A stretch of DNA of 64,000 nt, taken from the NCBI GenBank assembly GCA_017428155.1, contig JAFRRJ010000062.1, positions 1-64,000 of the forward strand, given 5' to 3'. Numbering within the stretch: the stretch's first letter is position 1; the number at the start of each line of letters is the position of its first letter. The notes beneath the pieces are model-generated. The model saw only the letters and a list, made by a program, of their open reading frames with translations. It had not been told where the DNA came from and ran no database searches. Shown here one piece after another: positions 33,508-42,442 of this stretch. Origin of the DNA: Clostridiales bacterium. Its GTDB lineage: Bacteria > Bacillota > Clostridia > Saccharofermentanales > Saccharofermentanaceae. The translations under genes were made by a program, and so were the position numbers.

Positions 33508-34599
33508 ATGGCATTTATTGATGACATCATTGCCAGGGCAAAAGCTGACAAAAAGACTATCGTACTTCCCGAATCAATGGACAAGAGAACTTTTGAGGCT
33601 GCCGAGAAGATCCTCAAGGCAGATATGGCTAACCTCATCATCATCGGAACCCCCGAAGAGATCGCTAAGAACTCCGAAGGTTTTGATATCACAGGCGCTA
33701 CTATCGTAGATCCTTTCAACGATCCCAACAAGCAGAAATATATCGACAAATTCGTTGAGCTCCGCGGTGTTGACACCATGGTAGCTGCAGCTAAGAAGAA
33801 GGCTGAGAAGAAGGGCCTTTCCGAAGAAGAGACAAACGCTCTCATCGCTGACGCACAGAAGAAGGGCATCACACCCGAGAAGGCTCAGGCTCAGATGGAA
33901 GCTGACTATATGTACTACGCTTGCCTCATGTGCAAGTGCGGCGATGCTGACGGTGCCGTATCCGGCGCTTGCCACTCCACAGGCAACACGATCCGTCCCG
34001 CTCTCCAGCTCCTCAAGATGAAGCCCGGCATTTCTTCAGTATCAGGCTTCTTCCTTCTCGACGTACCTAACTGTGACCTCGGTGAGCATGGTCTCTTCAT
34101 TTTTGCTGACTGCGCAGTAAACACAGACGTTGATTCCGCTAAGCTTGCTGAGATCGCCAAGCTCTCCGCTGAGTCTTTCGAGCAGTTCATCGGCGCTCCC
34201 GCTAAGGTTGCTATGCTCTCATATTCTTCCTACGGTTCTGCAAAGCACGATGACGTTACAAAGGTTGCCGAGGCAGTTAAGATCGCAAAGGAGAAGTATC
34301 CTGATCTCGTAGTTGACGGTGAGCTCCAGCTCGACGCAGCACTTGTTGAAGAGGTTGGCCAGTTAAAGGCTCCGGGTTCACCGGTTGCAGGCCACGCAAA
34401 CACATTGGTATTCCCTTCACTCGAAGCAGGCAATATCGGTTACAAGCTCGTTCAGAGACTTGCAAAGGCTCCCGCTTACGGACCTGTCCTTCAGGGTCTT
34501 GCACTTCCGGTTAATGACCTCTCAAGAGGATGCAACGCTGACGATATCGTCGGAACAGTTGCTATCACAGCAGTTCAGGCTCAGGCTGCACAGGCATAA
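33508..34599 (+). CDS. pta: Phosphate acetyltransferase
   Basis: 363 residues. Pta converts acetyl-CoA and phosphate to acetyl phosphate. It begins with FIDDIIARAKADKKTIVLPE and shows GAVSGACHSTGNTIRP, DCAVNTDVD and ANTLVFPSLEAGNIGYKL, all family motifs. It is longer than most short-form Pta (about 325-335) because of a Lys/Ala/Glu-rich insert around residues 92-120 (KKKAEKKGLSEEETNAL and more). ATG 33508 has AAGGAG upstream. It is followed 43 nt later by ackA, forming the acetate/ATP pathway of fermentation. Confidence 0.95.
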   Translation: MAFIDDIIARAKADKKTIVLPESMDKRTFEAAEKILKADMANLIIIGTPEEIAKNSEGFDITGATIVDPFNDPNKQKYIDKFVELRGVDTMVAAAKKKAEKKGLSEEETNALIADAQKKGITPEKAQAQMEADYMYYACLMCKCGDADGAVSGACHSTGNTIRPALQLLKMKPGISSVSGFFLLDVPNCDLGEHGLFIFADCAVNTDVDSAKLAEIAKLSAESFEQFIGAPAKVAMLSYSSYGSAKHDDVTKVAEAVKIAKEKYPDLVVDGELQLDAALVEEVGQLKAPGSPVAGHANTLVFPSLEAGNIGYKLVQRLAKAPAYGPVLQGLALPVNDLSRGCNADDIVGTVAITAVQAQAAQA

Positions 34600-34642
34600 G
34601 AGCTTATTGACAATACAAATTTAAATACAGGAGAAAAGTCTA

Positions 34643-35839
34643 ATGAAGATCTTAGTAATCAACTGCGGAAGCTCTTCCGCGAAGTTCCAGCTTTTCGACA
34701 TCGACACAGGTGATGTCCTCGCTAAGGGTAATGCCGAGAGAATCGGAATCGACGGTAAGCTCACATATAAGCCCGCCGGCAAGGATGAGTTCGTTTCTAC
34801 AGAACCCATGCCTGACCACAAGGTTGCTGTAAAGATGATTCTCGATGCTCTTGTTGATCCTGAGCACGGCGTAATCTCTGACGTTTCCGAGATCGCAGCA
34901 GTAGGCCACAGAGTACTCCACGGCGGTAAGTACTACAGTGCTTCAGTTATCGTTAACGACGACGTTAAGAGAGTTATCAGAGAGTGCTTCCCGTTGGGAC
35001 CTTTGCACAATCCTGCAAACCTTATCGGTATCGAGGCATGCGAGGATGTTCTTCCTGAGGGCACACCTCAAGTTGCAGTATTCGATACGGCTTTCCATCA
35101 GACAATGCCCCCGAAGGCATACACATATGCACTTCCTTATGAGATCTCCGAGAAGTATGACATCCGCCGCTACGGTTTCCATGGAACATCCCACCGTTAT
35201 GTAAGCCACAGAGTTGCTGATTTCCTCGGCAAGAAGTATGAGGACTTGAGGATCATCACCTGCCACTTGGGCAACGGTTCTTCCTTCGCAGCTGTTAAGG
35301 ACGGCAAGTGCCAGGATACATCAATGGGTCTTACACCTCTTGCAGGTATCTGCATGGGTACAAGAACAGGTGACATCGATCCGGCTATCGTTCCTTTCCT
35401 CATGAAGAACGAGAGATACACAGCTGATGAGATGGACAATCTCCTCAACAAGCAGTCCGGCGTACAGGGTGTTTCCGGCGTTTCTTCCGACTTCAGAGAT
35501 CTCGAGAAGGCAGCTAACGAGGGCAACGAGAGAGCGAGACTTGCGCTCGACATGTTCGCATACCAGGGCAAGAAGATCATCGGATCTTATGCAGCTGCTA
35601 TGGGCGGCGTTGACGTTATCGTCTTCACGGCAGGAATCGGCGAGAACACAGACCACATGAGAAGGGCTATGTGTGAAGGCCTTGAATTCATGGGCGTTGA
35701 GTTCGATGCTGACGTTAATGCAGGCTTAAGAGGCAAGGAAGCTATCATCTCCAAGCCTTCTTCAAAGGTTACAGTTTGCGTTATCCCTACAAACGAAGAG
35801 CTTGCAATCGCACAGGAGACAGAAGCTCTCGTAAGATAA
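34643..35839 (+). CDS. ackA: Acetate kinase
   Basis: 398 residues, full length. AckA turns acetyl phosphate and ADP into acetate and ATP. Family motifs are VINCGSSSAKFQLFD at the N-terminus, YGFHGTSHRYVS, ITCHLGNGSSFAA, and VFTAGIGENTDHMR. It shares a transcript with pta. A GGAG site precedes ATG 34643 and a strong terminator follows. Confidence 0.97.
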   Translation: MKILVINCGSSSAKFQLFDIDTGDVLAKGNAERIGIDGKLTYKPAGKDEFVSTEPMPDHKVAVKMILDALVDPEHGVISDVSEIAAVGHRVLHGGKYYSASVIVNDDVKRVIRECFPLGPLHNPANLIGIEACEDVLPEGTPQVAVFDTAFHQTMPPKAYTYALPYEISEKYDIRRYGFHGTSHRYVSHRVADFLGKKYEDLRIITCHLGNGSSFAAVKDGKCQDTSMGLTPLAGICMGTRTGDIDPAIVPFLMKNERYTADEMDNLLNKQSGVQGVSGVSSDFRDLEKAANEGNERARLALDMFAYQGKKIIGSYAAAMGGVDVIVFTAGIGENTDHMRRAMCEGLEFMGVEFDADVNAGLRGKEAIISKPSSKVTVCVIPTNEELAIAQETEALVR

Positions 35840-35866
35840 TCTTCTGCATAACAAATCAAACATATT

Positions 35867-35897
35867 AGGGTTGTCTCAAATCGAGGCAACCCTTTTT
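35867..35897 (+). terminator. Terminator after pta-ackA
   Basis: An 11-bp stem (AGGGTTGTCTC with GAGGCAACCCT, one G.U, 5-nt loop) followed by TTTTT. Confidence 0.9.
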
Positions 35898-35926
35898 GAT
35901 TGATGTGTTTGAATTTTGACCGCGTA

Positions 35927-36580
35927 TCAGTAATTGATATTGAGGTTCTTCTTTATGTCCTTGTCGGCGCCGAAGATCGTTACCGTGTCGCCTTCCTCGA
36001 AAACAAGATTTGCGGGGAATTCCAAAATTGCTTTGCCGTCTCTCTTGATCGACAGAACATTCAGGTGGAGCTTATTGCGGACACCGAGGTCAACGAGGCT
36101 CTTGCCGATCCACTCCTTGGGGACCTTGATCTCGAAGATCGAGTAGTCTCCCGGGAAATCGAGATAATCGACGACACGGCCGGAACACCAGCGGATTGCA
36201 GCCCATTCGGCAAGCTGCTTCTCCGGGAAGACCACAGCATCGGCACCGTTCCTTAAAAGGAACTTCTCATGAACTGACCGGGATGCTCTTGCCACAACAT
36301 ATTTAGCACCGCACTCCTTGAGGAGTGAAGTCGTCTCAAGTGATGACTGGAAATCGTCGCCGATCGCAACGAAGCAGACATCGAAGTTTGCGACGCCTAA
36401 GGTTCTTACGAATTCCTCTTTGGTGGTGTCACCTATCAGGGAACTTGTTACCATACCCAGAACGGGTTCGATCCTCTCTTCGGAAGAATCAACGGCCAGG
36501 ATCTCGTCGCCTGCCTTGCTCAGCTGATCAATGAGGTGGTAGCCGAAGCGTCCGATTCCGATTACGAGTATGCTCTTCAT
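35927..36580 (-). CDS. ktrA: Potassium uptake regulatory subunit KtrA (TrkA type)
   Basis: 217 residues. The N-terminal RCK domain has a Rossmann motif GIGRFGYHL with AVDSSEERIE after it; the C-terminal TrkA_C (RCK_C) domain covers about residues 135-217. KtrA rings gate the KtrB channel in response to ATP/ADP; RCK_C domains of many Bacillota also bind c-di-AMP. It lies 21 nt after ktrB. AAAGGA precedes ATG 36580. Confidence 0.93.
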   Translation of the reverse strand: MKSILVIGIGRFGYHLIDQLSKAGDEILAVDSSEERIEPVLGMVTSSLIGDTTKEEFVRTLGVANFDVCFVAIGDDFQSSLETTSLLKECGAKYVVARASRSVHEKFLLRNGADAVVFPEKQLAEWAAIRWCSGRVVDYLDFPGDYSIFEIKVPKEWIGKSLVDLGVRNKLHLNVLSIKRDGKAILEFPANLVFEEGDTVTIFGADKDIKKNLNINY

Positions 36581-36601
36581 ATTTTTGTCCTTTCTGCCGG
36601 C

Positions 36602-37939
36602 TTAGCCGACCGCGATATTATCAGAGGGGAATTGTCTGTTGCCGGTTGCTTTTCGCGTGATCGCCGCGAATACCAGGGTGAGGCCGCCGACACGTCCTGT
36701 GTACATAAGGAATATTAGTATGTATTTCGAAGCTGTGCAGAGCGTGGGGGTTATGCCCATGGTAAGTCCGACTGTGGCAACTGCCGATGCGCTCTCGAAA
36801 ATAGTCTTTATAAAAGGAAGGTTCTCGATCCTTGCAATTGCCATTGCACCGAACATTGTTATGAGGAAGTCGAGCATGAATACCGCAACGGCACCTGATA
36901 CTGCTTCATTTGTGATCCTTCTCCTGAATACCGCAGGGGATTTCTCGTGCTGGAAATATGAGAGCATCGTAAAGAATAAGACTGCAACAGTAGTGATCTT
37001 CATACCGCCTGCAGTGGAACCCGGCGCACCGCCTATCAGCATCAGTATGACAGTCAACACAGAGCCGGTACCCGAGAAATCATTATAATCAGTCGTATTA
37101 AAGCCTGCAGTTCTGGGCGTGACTGACTGGAAGAGTGATGCAAGGAATCTCTGACCGCAGGGAAGGTCAGTATATTCACCGAACCAGAGATATACCATCG
37201 GAACAACAACAAGGATGACTTCGAGCACGATGATGATCTTGCTCTGAGTGCTGTACTTGCGGAACTTGAAGCCGTATCTGCGGATATCCATCCATGTAAG
37301 GAATCCGAGACCACCCGTAAGGATGAGGAAAACAAGAGTAAGGACTATTACCGGATTATCCACATAAGGCACCATGGATGAGAAAGGTCCGTGTGCACCG
37401 TTAAGGTCGAACCCGGCATTACAGAAAGCGGATATCGAAGTGAAAACAGATACCCATAATCCCTTGATCACACCATACTCCTCAATGAATACAGGAGACA
37501 TTAATACCGCTCCGGCGGCCTCGAAAATGACTGTCCCGATGCAAATGAACCTTGTGTACTTCATGAGTTCGCCGAGGTTAGGCGCAGAGACAGCTTCCTG
37601 AAGTGTCGTTCTCGCCTGAAGACCGATCTTCCTGCCGATGATCTTTGTTAAGATGGTCGTCATGGTAACGACTCCCATACCTCCGATCTGAATGAGGGCA
37701 AGGATCACGAGCTGGCCGAACCATGACCATCGGGAAGCGGTGTCATATAGTACGAGACCGGTAACGCTGCTTGCGGAGACAGCGGTGAATAATGCGTCGG
37801 TAAAACCCGTCCATTCACCGGTCTTTGTTGAGATGGGGAGCATAAGAAGAAATGCGCCCGAGAGCATTAACAGAATGAATCCGAGGAGTATACTCCTCGA
37901 TCCCGTTAATCTGAAATGACTGTGTCTGCCGTTTGCCAT
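36602..37939 (-). CDS. ktrB: Potassium (sodium-coupled) transporter subunit KtrB
   Basis: 445 residues. Four membrane-pore-membrane repeats carry the filter glycines: SSVTGLVLY, NAGFDLNG, TAGFNTTD and ATVGLTMG. The long third-repeat gate loop is Gly-rich (MLIGGAPGSTAGGMKI). KtrB forms a dimeric K+ uptake channel gated by KtrA. The start ATG 37939 has no ribosome site and follows a TATAAT by only six bases, so the mRNA may have no leader. No c-di-AMP riboswitch is visible upstream. Confidence 0.93.
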   Translation of the reverse strand: MANGRHSHFRLTGSRSILLGFILLMLSGAFLLMLPISTKTGEWTGFTDALFTAVSASSVTGLVLYDTASRWSWFGQLVILALIQIGGMGVVTMTTILTKIIGRKIGLQARTTLQEAVSAPNLGELMKYTRFICIGTVIFEAAGAVLMSPVFIEEYGVIKGLWVSVFTSISAFCNAGFDLNGAHGPFSSMVPYVDNPVIVLTLVFLILTGGLGFLTWMDIRRYGFKFRKYSTQSKIIIVLEVILVVVPMVYLWFGEYTDLPCGQRFLASLFQSVTPRTAGFNTTDYNDFSGTGSVLTVILMLIGGAPGSTAGGMKITTVAVLFFTMLSYFQHEKSPAVFRRRITNEAVSGAVAVFMLDFLITMFGAMAIARIENLPFIKTIFESASAVATVGLTMGITPTLCTASKYILIFLMYTGRVGGLTLVFAAITRKATGNRQFPSDNIAVG

Positions 37940-37945
37940 GCTGAT

Positions 37946-37951
37946 ATTATA
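37946..37951 (-). promoter_or_regulatory. -10 element that would give a leaderless ktrB mRNA
   Basis: Minus strand TATAAT lies 6 nt before the ktrB ATG. A weak -35 (TTTAAA) lies 17 bp further up. The initiating base would be at or next to the A of ATG. Confidence 0.45.
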
Positions 37952-38061
37952 AAACTAAGATTTTGATTTTTAAAAGAAAATTGTCCCATTAATTGACGGC
38001 TATTATTTTTCTTTATTGATATAATCTCCTAAATCGGTTTTATCTCAGGGAGAATTCAGTT

Positions 38062-40494
38062 TTGGCAGACGATATTTATAACAGCTCAGAAGATTTCTTT
38101 AAAGATTTGGAGAATATATACGGACAGGTTCCGCAGACCGCTGTTGACAGTGACGCGGAACGGCTTTTAGACGGGCTTAATGCAGAGCAGAGAGAAGCTG
38201 TAACTCATCTTGACGGACCTCTTCTTATCCTTGCAGGTGCAGGTTCAGGCAAGACCAGGGTCATAACATACCGCATCGCCTACATGATGAAGAAGCACAA
38301 TGTAGCTCCTTCGTCTATACTTGCGATCACCTTTACCAACAAGGCGGCTAATGAGATGCGTCAGCGTATCGAAGGTCTTGTCGGAGAGCGTTCGAAGTAT
38401 ATCTGGTGCGGCACGTTCCACAGTATTTTTGCGAGGCTGTTAAGAAGGCATGCAGAGCTCTTAGGATATACACAAAACTTCTCGATCATCGACTCCGATG
38501 ACCAGCTTAAACTCGTCAAGGATTCCATGAAGGAGCTCGATATTGCAGACAGCCAGTTTAAGCCGAGGAATGTTCAGATAGAGATATCCAATGCAAAGAA
38601 CAAGTTCATCGGAGTTGAGGAATATACACTCCTTGCCGGCAAGGAGTACTTCCAGGGCGTTGTCGCAAGGATCTACAAGAGATATCAGGAAAAGCTCCTT
38701 GCAAACAATGCGATGGACTTTGACGATATCCTGGTAAACATGGTCAAGCTTCTTGAGCAGAATCCGGATATCAGGGATCTTTACAGAGCCAAGTTCAGAT
38801 ACATAATGGTCGACGAGTATCAGGATACCAATATGCCTCAGTACCGTGCGGTCATGCAACTTGCCCAGGGCAACAACAATATCTGCGTTGTAGGTGATGA
38901 CGACCAGTCCATCTATTCATTCAGAGGTGCGGATGTAAGGCTTATCCTTAAGTTTGAGAAGGATTTCCCGGGCGCGGGTGTTATCAAACTCGAGGAGAAC
39001 TACCGTTCCACAAAGACTATCCTTAATGCTGCCAACTGTGTTATATCAAATAACAAGAAGCGCAAGAGCAAGAAACTCAGGACTGAAGGTGCCGAAGGCG
39101 AGAAGATCATCGTAATGAATGCCGACACGAGTGCCGGAGAGGCAGACTTCGTCGGAAGGACGATCAAGATGATGGCCGACAAGGGCAAGTTCAAATATTC
39201 GGACTGTGCGGTCCTCTACAGAATGAATGCGCTGTCGCGTAATATAGAGACCACGCTCCACAACATGGGCATTCCGTTCAAGGTCTACGGCGGAATGAGG
39301 TTCTATGACAGGAAAGAGATCAAGGACATCCTGGCATACTTAAGACTCATCAACGATCCGAAGGATAATATCTCATTTGAAAGGATAATCAATGTTCCGA
39401 GAAGAGGTATCGGTGATACTACGATCGAGAAGATAAGGCAGTACGCGATATCTGACAATATCAGCATGTTTGAGGTCGCAATGCATGCCGTAGATTATCC
39501 TGAACTTGTAAGATCCGCAGCGAAGATCGGCGCATTTACCGATCTGATCAATGAGATGAGAGACAAGCTTAAGGAAGATGAATTAGACTTCGCACAGTTC
39601 GTGGATTATGTGGAGAACGAGTCGGGCATTATCGAAGAGATCACCGAACAGCGTGAGAAGAAGGGCGACATCATAGACAGGGTCGAGAACTTAAAAGAGC
39701 TTTTGTCTGAAGCTGCCGAATATGACAAGGCGCACCGTGCCGAGCCGGTTGATATGGATACGCTGGAGATCGACGACGGTGACGGACGTCCCGTTGAGGT
39801 CACTGATGATTTCTTTTTCGATACTGCCACAGCCGATACAACTGAAGGAATACTGGGGCTTTATCTTGAGAATGCATCGCTCTTTACGGAAGGCGATGAT
39901 TTCAACGAGGGTGATGACTTCGTAAAGCTCATGTCGATCCACAGTGCTAAAGGTCTTGAGTTCGGCGCCGTATTCATCATAGGTCTTGAGGAAGGGGTTT
40001 TCCCGAGCTACAGATCCATCCAGAGTATGGAGGATACCGAGGAAGAGAGAAGACTCATGTATGTTGCTATCACAAGAGCCAAGAAGAATCTCTTTATCGT
40101 TCTGGCAAGACAGAGAATGCTGTTCGGACAGACCAACTGCAACCAGCCGTCGAGATTCATAAGGGAGATAGATCCGGAACTCCTGTATCTTATGGGTTCC
40201 AAAAGAGAGGCTCCCAAGGAGGCACCTCAGGGGGAGAGCAACAGGGAGAAGTCCAGGAAGTCGATTGCGTCAGCTATCAAGTCGCAGTTTACAAAGGATA
40301 AGCCTGCCGGTGCACGCGAAGGACAGCTTGGTCCTGACGAGCTTTTCGAGGGCCTGAGAGTAGTCCATCCCAGATTCGGTGAGGGCGTGATCTTGAAGGT
40401 GGAAGCGGTCGGCGGTGACGCGCTCATTACGGTCGACTTCGACGGCAAGCGCAAGAATATGCTCGCAAATGCTGCAGGACTTAAGAAAGCATGA
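38062..40494 (+). CDS. pcrA: ATP-dependent DNA helicase PcrA (UvrD/Rep family)
   Basis: 810 residues. A 3'-5' superfamily 1A helicase used in excision repair, plasmid and fork processing. Motif I GPLLILAGAGSGKTRV, motif II VDEYQDTN, motif III CVVGDDDQSIYSFRGAD, motif IV NYRSTKTIL, motif V SIHSAKGLEF and motif VI VAITRAKKNL are all present. The C-terminal tail ends in a Tudor-like domain (GLRVVHPRFGEGVILKVE) that in PcrA binds RNA polymerase. The first 40 residues are an acidic extension. TTG 38062 has GGGAG 9 nt upstream. A TATAAT at 38020-38025 is the likely -10. Confidence 0.96.
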   Translation: MADDIYNSSEDFFKDLENIYGQVPQTAVDSDAERLLDGLNAEQREAVTHLDGPLLILAGAGSGKTRVITYRIAYMMKKHNVAPSSILAITFTNKAANEMRQRIEGLVGERSKYIWCGTFHSIFARLLRRHAELLGYTQNFSIIDSDDQLKLVKDSMKELDIADSQFKPRNVQIEISNAKNKFIGVEEYTLLAGKEYFQGVVARIYKRYQEKLLANNAMDFDDILVNMVKLLEQNPDIRDLYRAKFRYIMVDEYQDTNMPQYRAVMQLAQGNNNICVVGDDDQSIYSFRGADVRLILKFEKDFPGAGVIKLEENYRSTKTILNAANCVISNNKKRKSKKLRTEGAEGEKIIVMNADTSAGEADFVGRTIKMMADKGKFKYSDCAVLYRMNALSRNIETTLHNMGIPFKVYGGMRFYDRKEIKDILAYLRLINDPKDNISFERIINVPRRGIGDTTIEKIRQYAISDNISMFEVAMHAVDYPELVRSAAKIGAFTDLINEMRDKLKEDELDFAQFVDYVENESGIIEEITEQREKKGDIIDRVENLKELLSEAAEYDKAHRAEPVDMDTLEIDDGDGRPVEVTDDFFFDTATADTTEGILGLYLENASLFTEGDDFNEGDDFVKLMSIHSAKGLEFGAVFIIGLEEGVFPSYRSIQSMEDTEEERRLMYVAITRAKKNLFIVLARQRMLFGQTNCNQPSRFIREIDPELLYLMGSKREAPKEAPQGESNREKSRKSIASAIKSQFTKDKPAGAREGQLGPDELFEGLRVVHPRFGEGVILKVEAVGGDALITVDFDGKRKNMLANAAGLKKA

Positions 40495-40565
40495 GGGTTT
40501 ACCAAGAAACGGGCATGTGAATTGTAGTATAATAACCTATTGTTTTTAGAAGGAGACTTTTGCTG

Positions 40566-41795
40566 ATGACAGATAATCTCAGTTTCCAGGATCTGTATGC
40601 CGACAGCGTAGCCAGTATCGGAAAGTCAGACAAGATATCGGAGGCAACAAGAGCCAAGATCAGGATGCTTCAGGATGAGAAGGACAGGATCTTAAGTGTT
40701 AATGCCACCAAGTGTTCTGATTCAAGAGGCAGAGTCCGTCCTGAGAAAGACGGGGATATAAGGAACTGCTTCGAGCGTGATATGGGAAGGATAATATATT
40801 CCCAGGCTTTCAGGCGTCTTAAGCATAAGACGCAGGTCTTCTTTAATCCTGCTAACGATCATATCTGCTCAAGACTTGAGCATGTCATTTATGTTGATTA
40901 CATAGCCTCGACGATCGGAAGGGCACTTAATCTCAATGTCGATCTTATAAGGGCGATTGCATTGGGGCACGATGTCGGGCATACACCGTTCGGCCACAGC
41001 GGCGAGAGGATAATAAACAAGAAGCTTAAGCAGATCGATCCGAAGCTTTATTTCGAGCATGAATCCAACGGTTTGAGAGTTCTTAATATCCTCGAAAAGC
41101 ATAACGGCGACAACGGCCTTAATCTCACATTCGAAGTAAGAGACGGAATAATCAGTCACTGCGGGGAATACTATTCGGAGAGAAGACTTGAACCCTGCCG
41201 TGATAAGACAGAAGAGGATCTGTCCTACCTTATCCCAAAGAAGGAGCGCAAGGGTCCTGCGACTATGGAGGGATGTGTCGTAAGATTTGCCGACAAGATA
41301 GCATATGTCGGAAGAGATATCGAAGACGCATTGAGAACAGGCGTTATCGCAAGTGAATTCGATGTTCCCGTCGTTGCTGACGGAATGGGAAGCTCTAATT
41401 CGGAGATCATCAATTTCCTTGTTCAGGATATTATCGAGAACAGTATGGACAAAGGCTGCATCATGATGAGCGACCATGCAGGTGATGCGCTCGAGCATAC
41501 ATTGAATGAGAATGTCACAAAGATCTACACAGCGGGCAAGGTAAAGACTTATGAGAAATACTGCGAGGTAATGCTCGAAGGATTATTCGATGCTTTCTAT
41601 CAGGCAGTCTTAAATATCAATAAGGCAGCAGAATCGAAGTCGTCATCGATCAGGAAGTTTGCCGAATTCGTAAGCAACCATCCTGAATACAAGGCGGGAG
41701 CAGACACACCTCTCCCGATCTATGTGTCCGATTATATTGCAGGCATGACTGATACGTTTGCAGTAATCTGCTTTAACGAGATGTACAAGAGCTAA
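40566..41795 (+). CDS. dgt: dGTP triphosphohydrolase (HD domain)
   Basis: 409 residues. The enzyme removes triphosphate from dGTP, giving deoxyguanosine. The HD-domain metal ligands are seen in RLEHVIYV and LGHDVGHTPFGHSGE, with a later Asp in RFADKIAYVGRDIE; FRRLKHKTQVF is the family's early motif. ATG 40566 has AGGAG about 10 nt upstream; TTG 40560 is too close. A TATAAT at 40528-40533 may be its -10. It is followed 14 nt later by another HD phosphohydrolase. Confidence 0.87.
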   Translation: MTDNLSFQDLYADSVASIGKSDKISEATRAKIRMLQDEKDRILSVNATKCSDSRGRVRPEKDGDIRNCFERDMGRIIYSQAFRRLKHKTQVFFNPANDHICSRLEHVIYVDYIASTIGRALNLNVDLIRAIALGHDVGHTPFGHSGERIINKKLKQIDPKLYFEHESNGLRVLNILEKHNGDNGLNLTFEVRDGIISHCGEYYSERRLEPCRDKTEEDLSYLIPKKERKGPATMEGCVVRFADKIAYVGRDIEDALRTGVIASEFDVPVVADGMGSSNSEIINFLVQDIIENSMDKGCIMMSDHAGDALEHTLNENVTKIYTAGKVKTYEKYCEVMLEGLFDAFYQAVLNINKAAESKSSSIRKFAEFVSNHPEYKAGADTPLPIYVSDYIAGMTDTFAVICFNEMYKS

Positions 41796-41809
41796 AGGAA
41801 GAATAAGTT

Positions 41810-42439
41810 ATGGATAGAACAGAGGAATACGGTTTCTTTGCGATGCTTGACCGCATGCAGTACATCGGAAGATGGGCACTGATGCGCAACAGCAGGATCG
41901 AGAATATCAAGGAACACAGCTTTGATGTGGCGGTGATAGCACATTGCCTTACCGTCATTCACAACAAGAACGAGAAAGATAAAGAAGGCGCTATTCTGCC
42001 CGATCCTTATAAAGTTCAGGCTTATGCTCTTTATCACGACTGCACGGAGATACTTACCGGAGATCTTCCGACTCCTATAAAGTACCGTAATAAGGAGATC
42101 ACAAAAGCATATAAGGAAGTCGAGTCAGAAGCAGCAGCAAGCCTCGTGCAGCTCCTTCCCGAAGATATGAGAGCGGAATATATGGAACTCCTTGCTCCGT
42201 CCATGTCCACAGAAGAGGAACAGCTTATACAAAGACTAGTTAAGGCTGCAGACAAGATCTCGGCATATATCAAGTGTTTAAGGGAAGAGAGCACGGGCAA
42301 TGCCGAATTTGCCGCCGCTAAGATATCTACGGGTAAGATCATCCGCGGGATGGATATGCCTGAAGTACAGTTTTTTATGGATCATTTTGTTCCGTCGTAC
42401 GGATATACGTTAGACAGGATCACCGGGAGGGAAGGCTGA
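41810..42439 (+). CDS. yfbR: YfbR-type 5'-deoxynucleotidase (HD domain)
   Basis: 209 residues. YfbR removes the phosphate from deoxynucleoside 5'-monophosphates. MQYIGRWALMRNSRIENIKE, EHSFDVAVIAH and YALYHDCTEILTGDLPTPIK (HD and E) are close to the E. coli protein. It lies between dgt and an envelope operon; its stop and the next start are 3 nt apart, so it could be transcribed with both. With dgt it would lower dNTP pools. Confidence 0.9.
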   Translation: MDRTEEYGFFAMLDRMQYIGRWALMRNSRIENIKEHSFDVAVIAHCLTVIHNKNEKDKEGAILPDPYKVQAYALYHDCTEILTGDLPTPIKYRNKEITKAYKEVESEAAASLVQLLPEDMRAEYMELLAPSMSTEEEQLIQRLVKAADKISAYIKCLREESTGNAEFAAAKISTGKIIRGMDMPEVQFFMDHFVPSYGYTLDRITGREG

Positions 42440-42442
42440 CCG

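Noticed and set aside
37940-38061. c-di-AMP (ydaO) riboswitch before ktrB
   Set aside because: Only about 120 bp lie between ktrB and pcrA, much too short and A/T-rich, with no ydaO core.
40869-41498. Open minus-strand frame of 209 codons
   Set aside because: Antisense to dgt; no ribosome site and no recognisable motifs.
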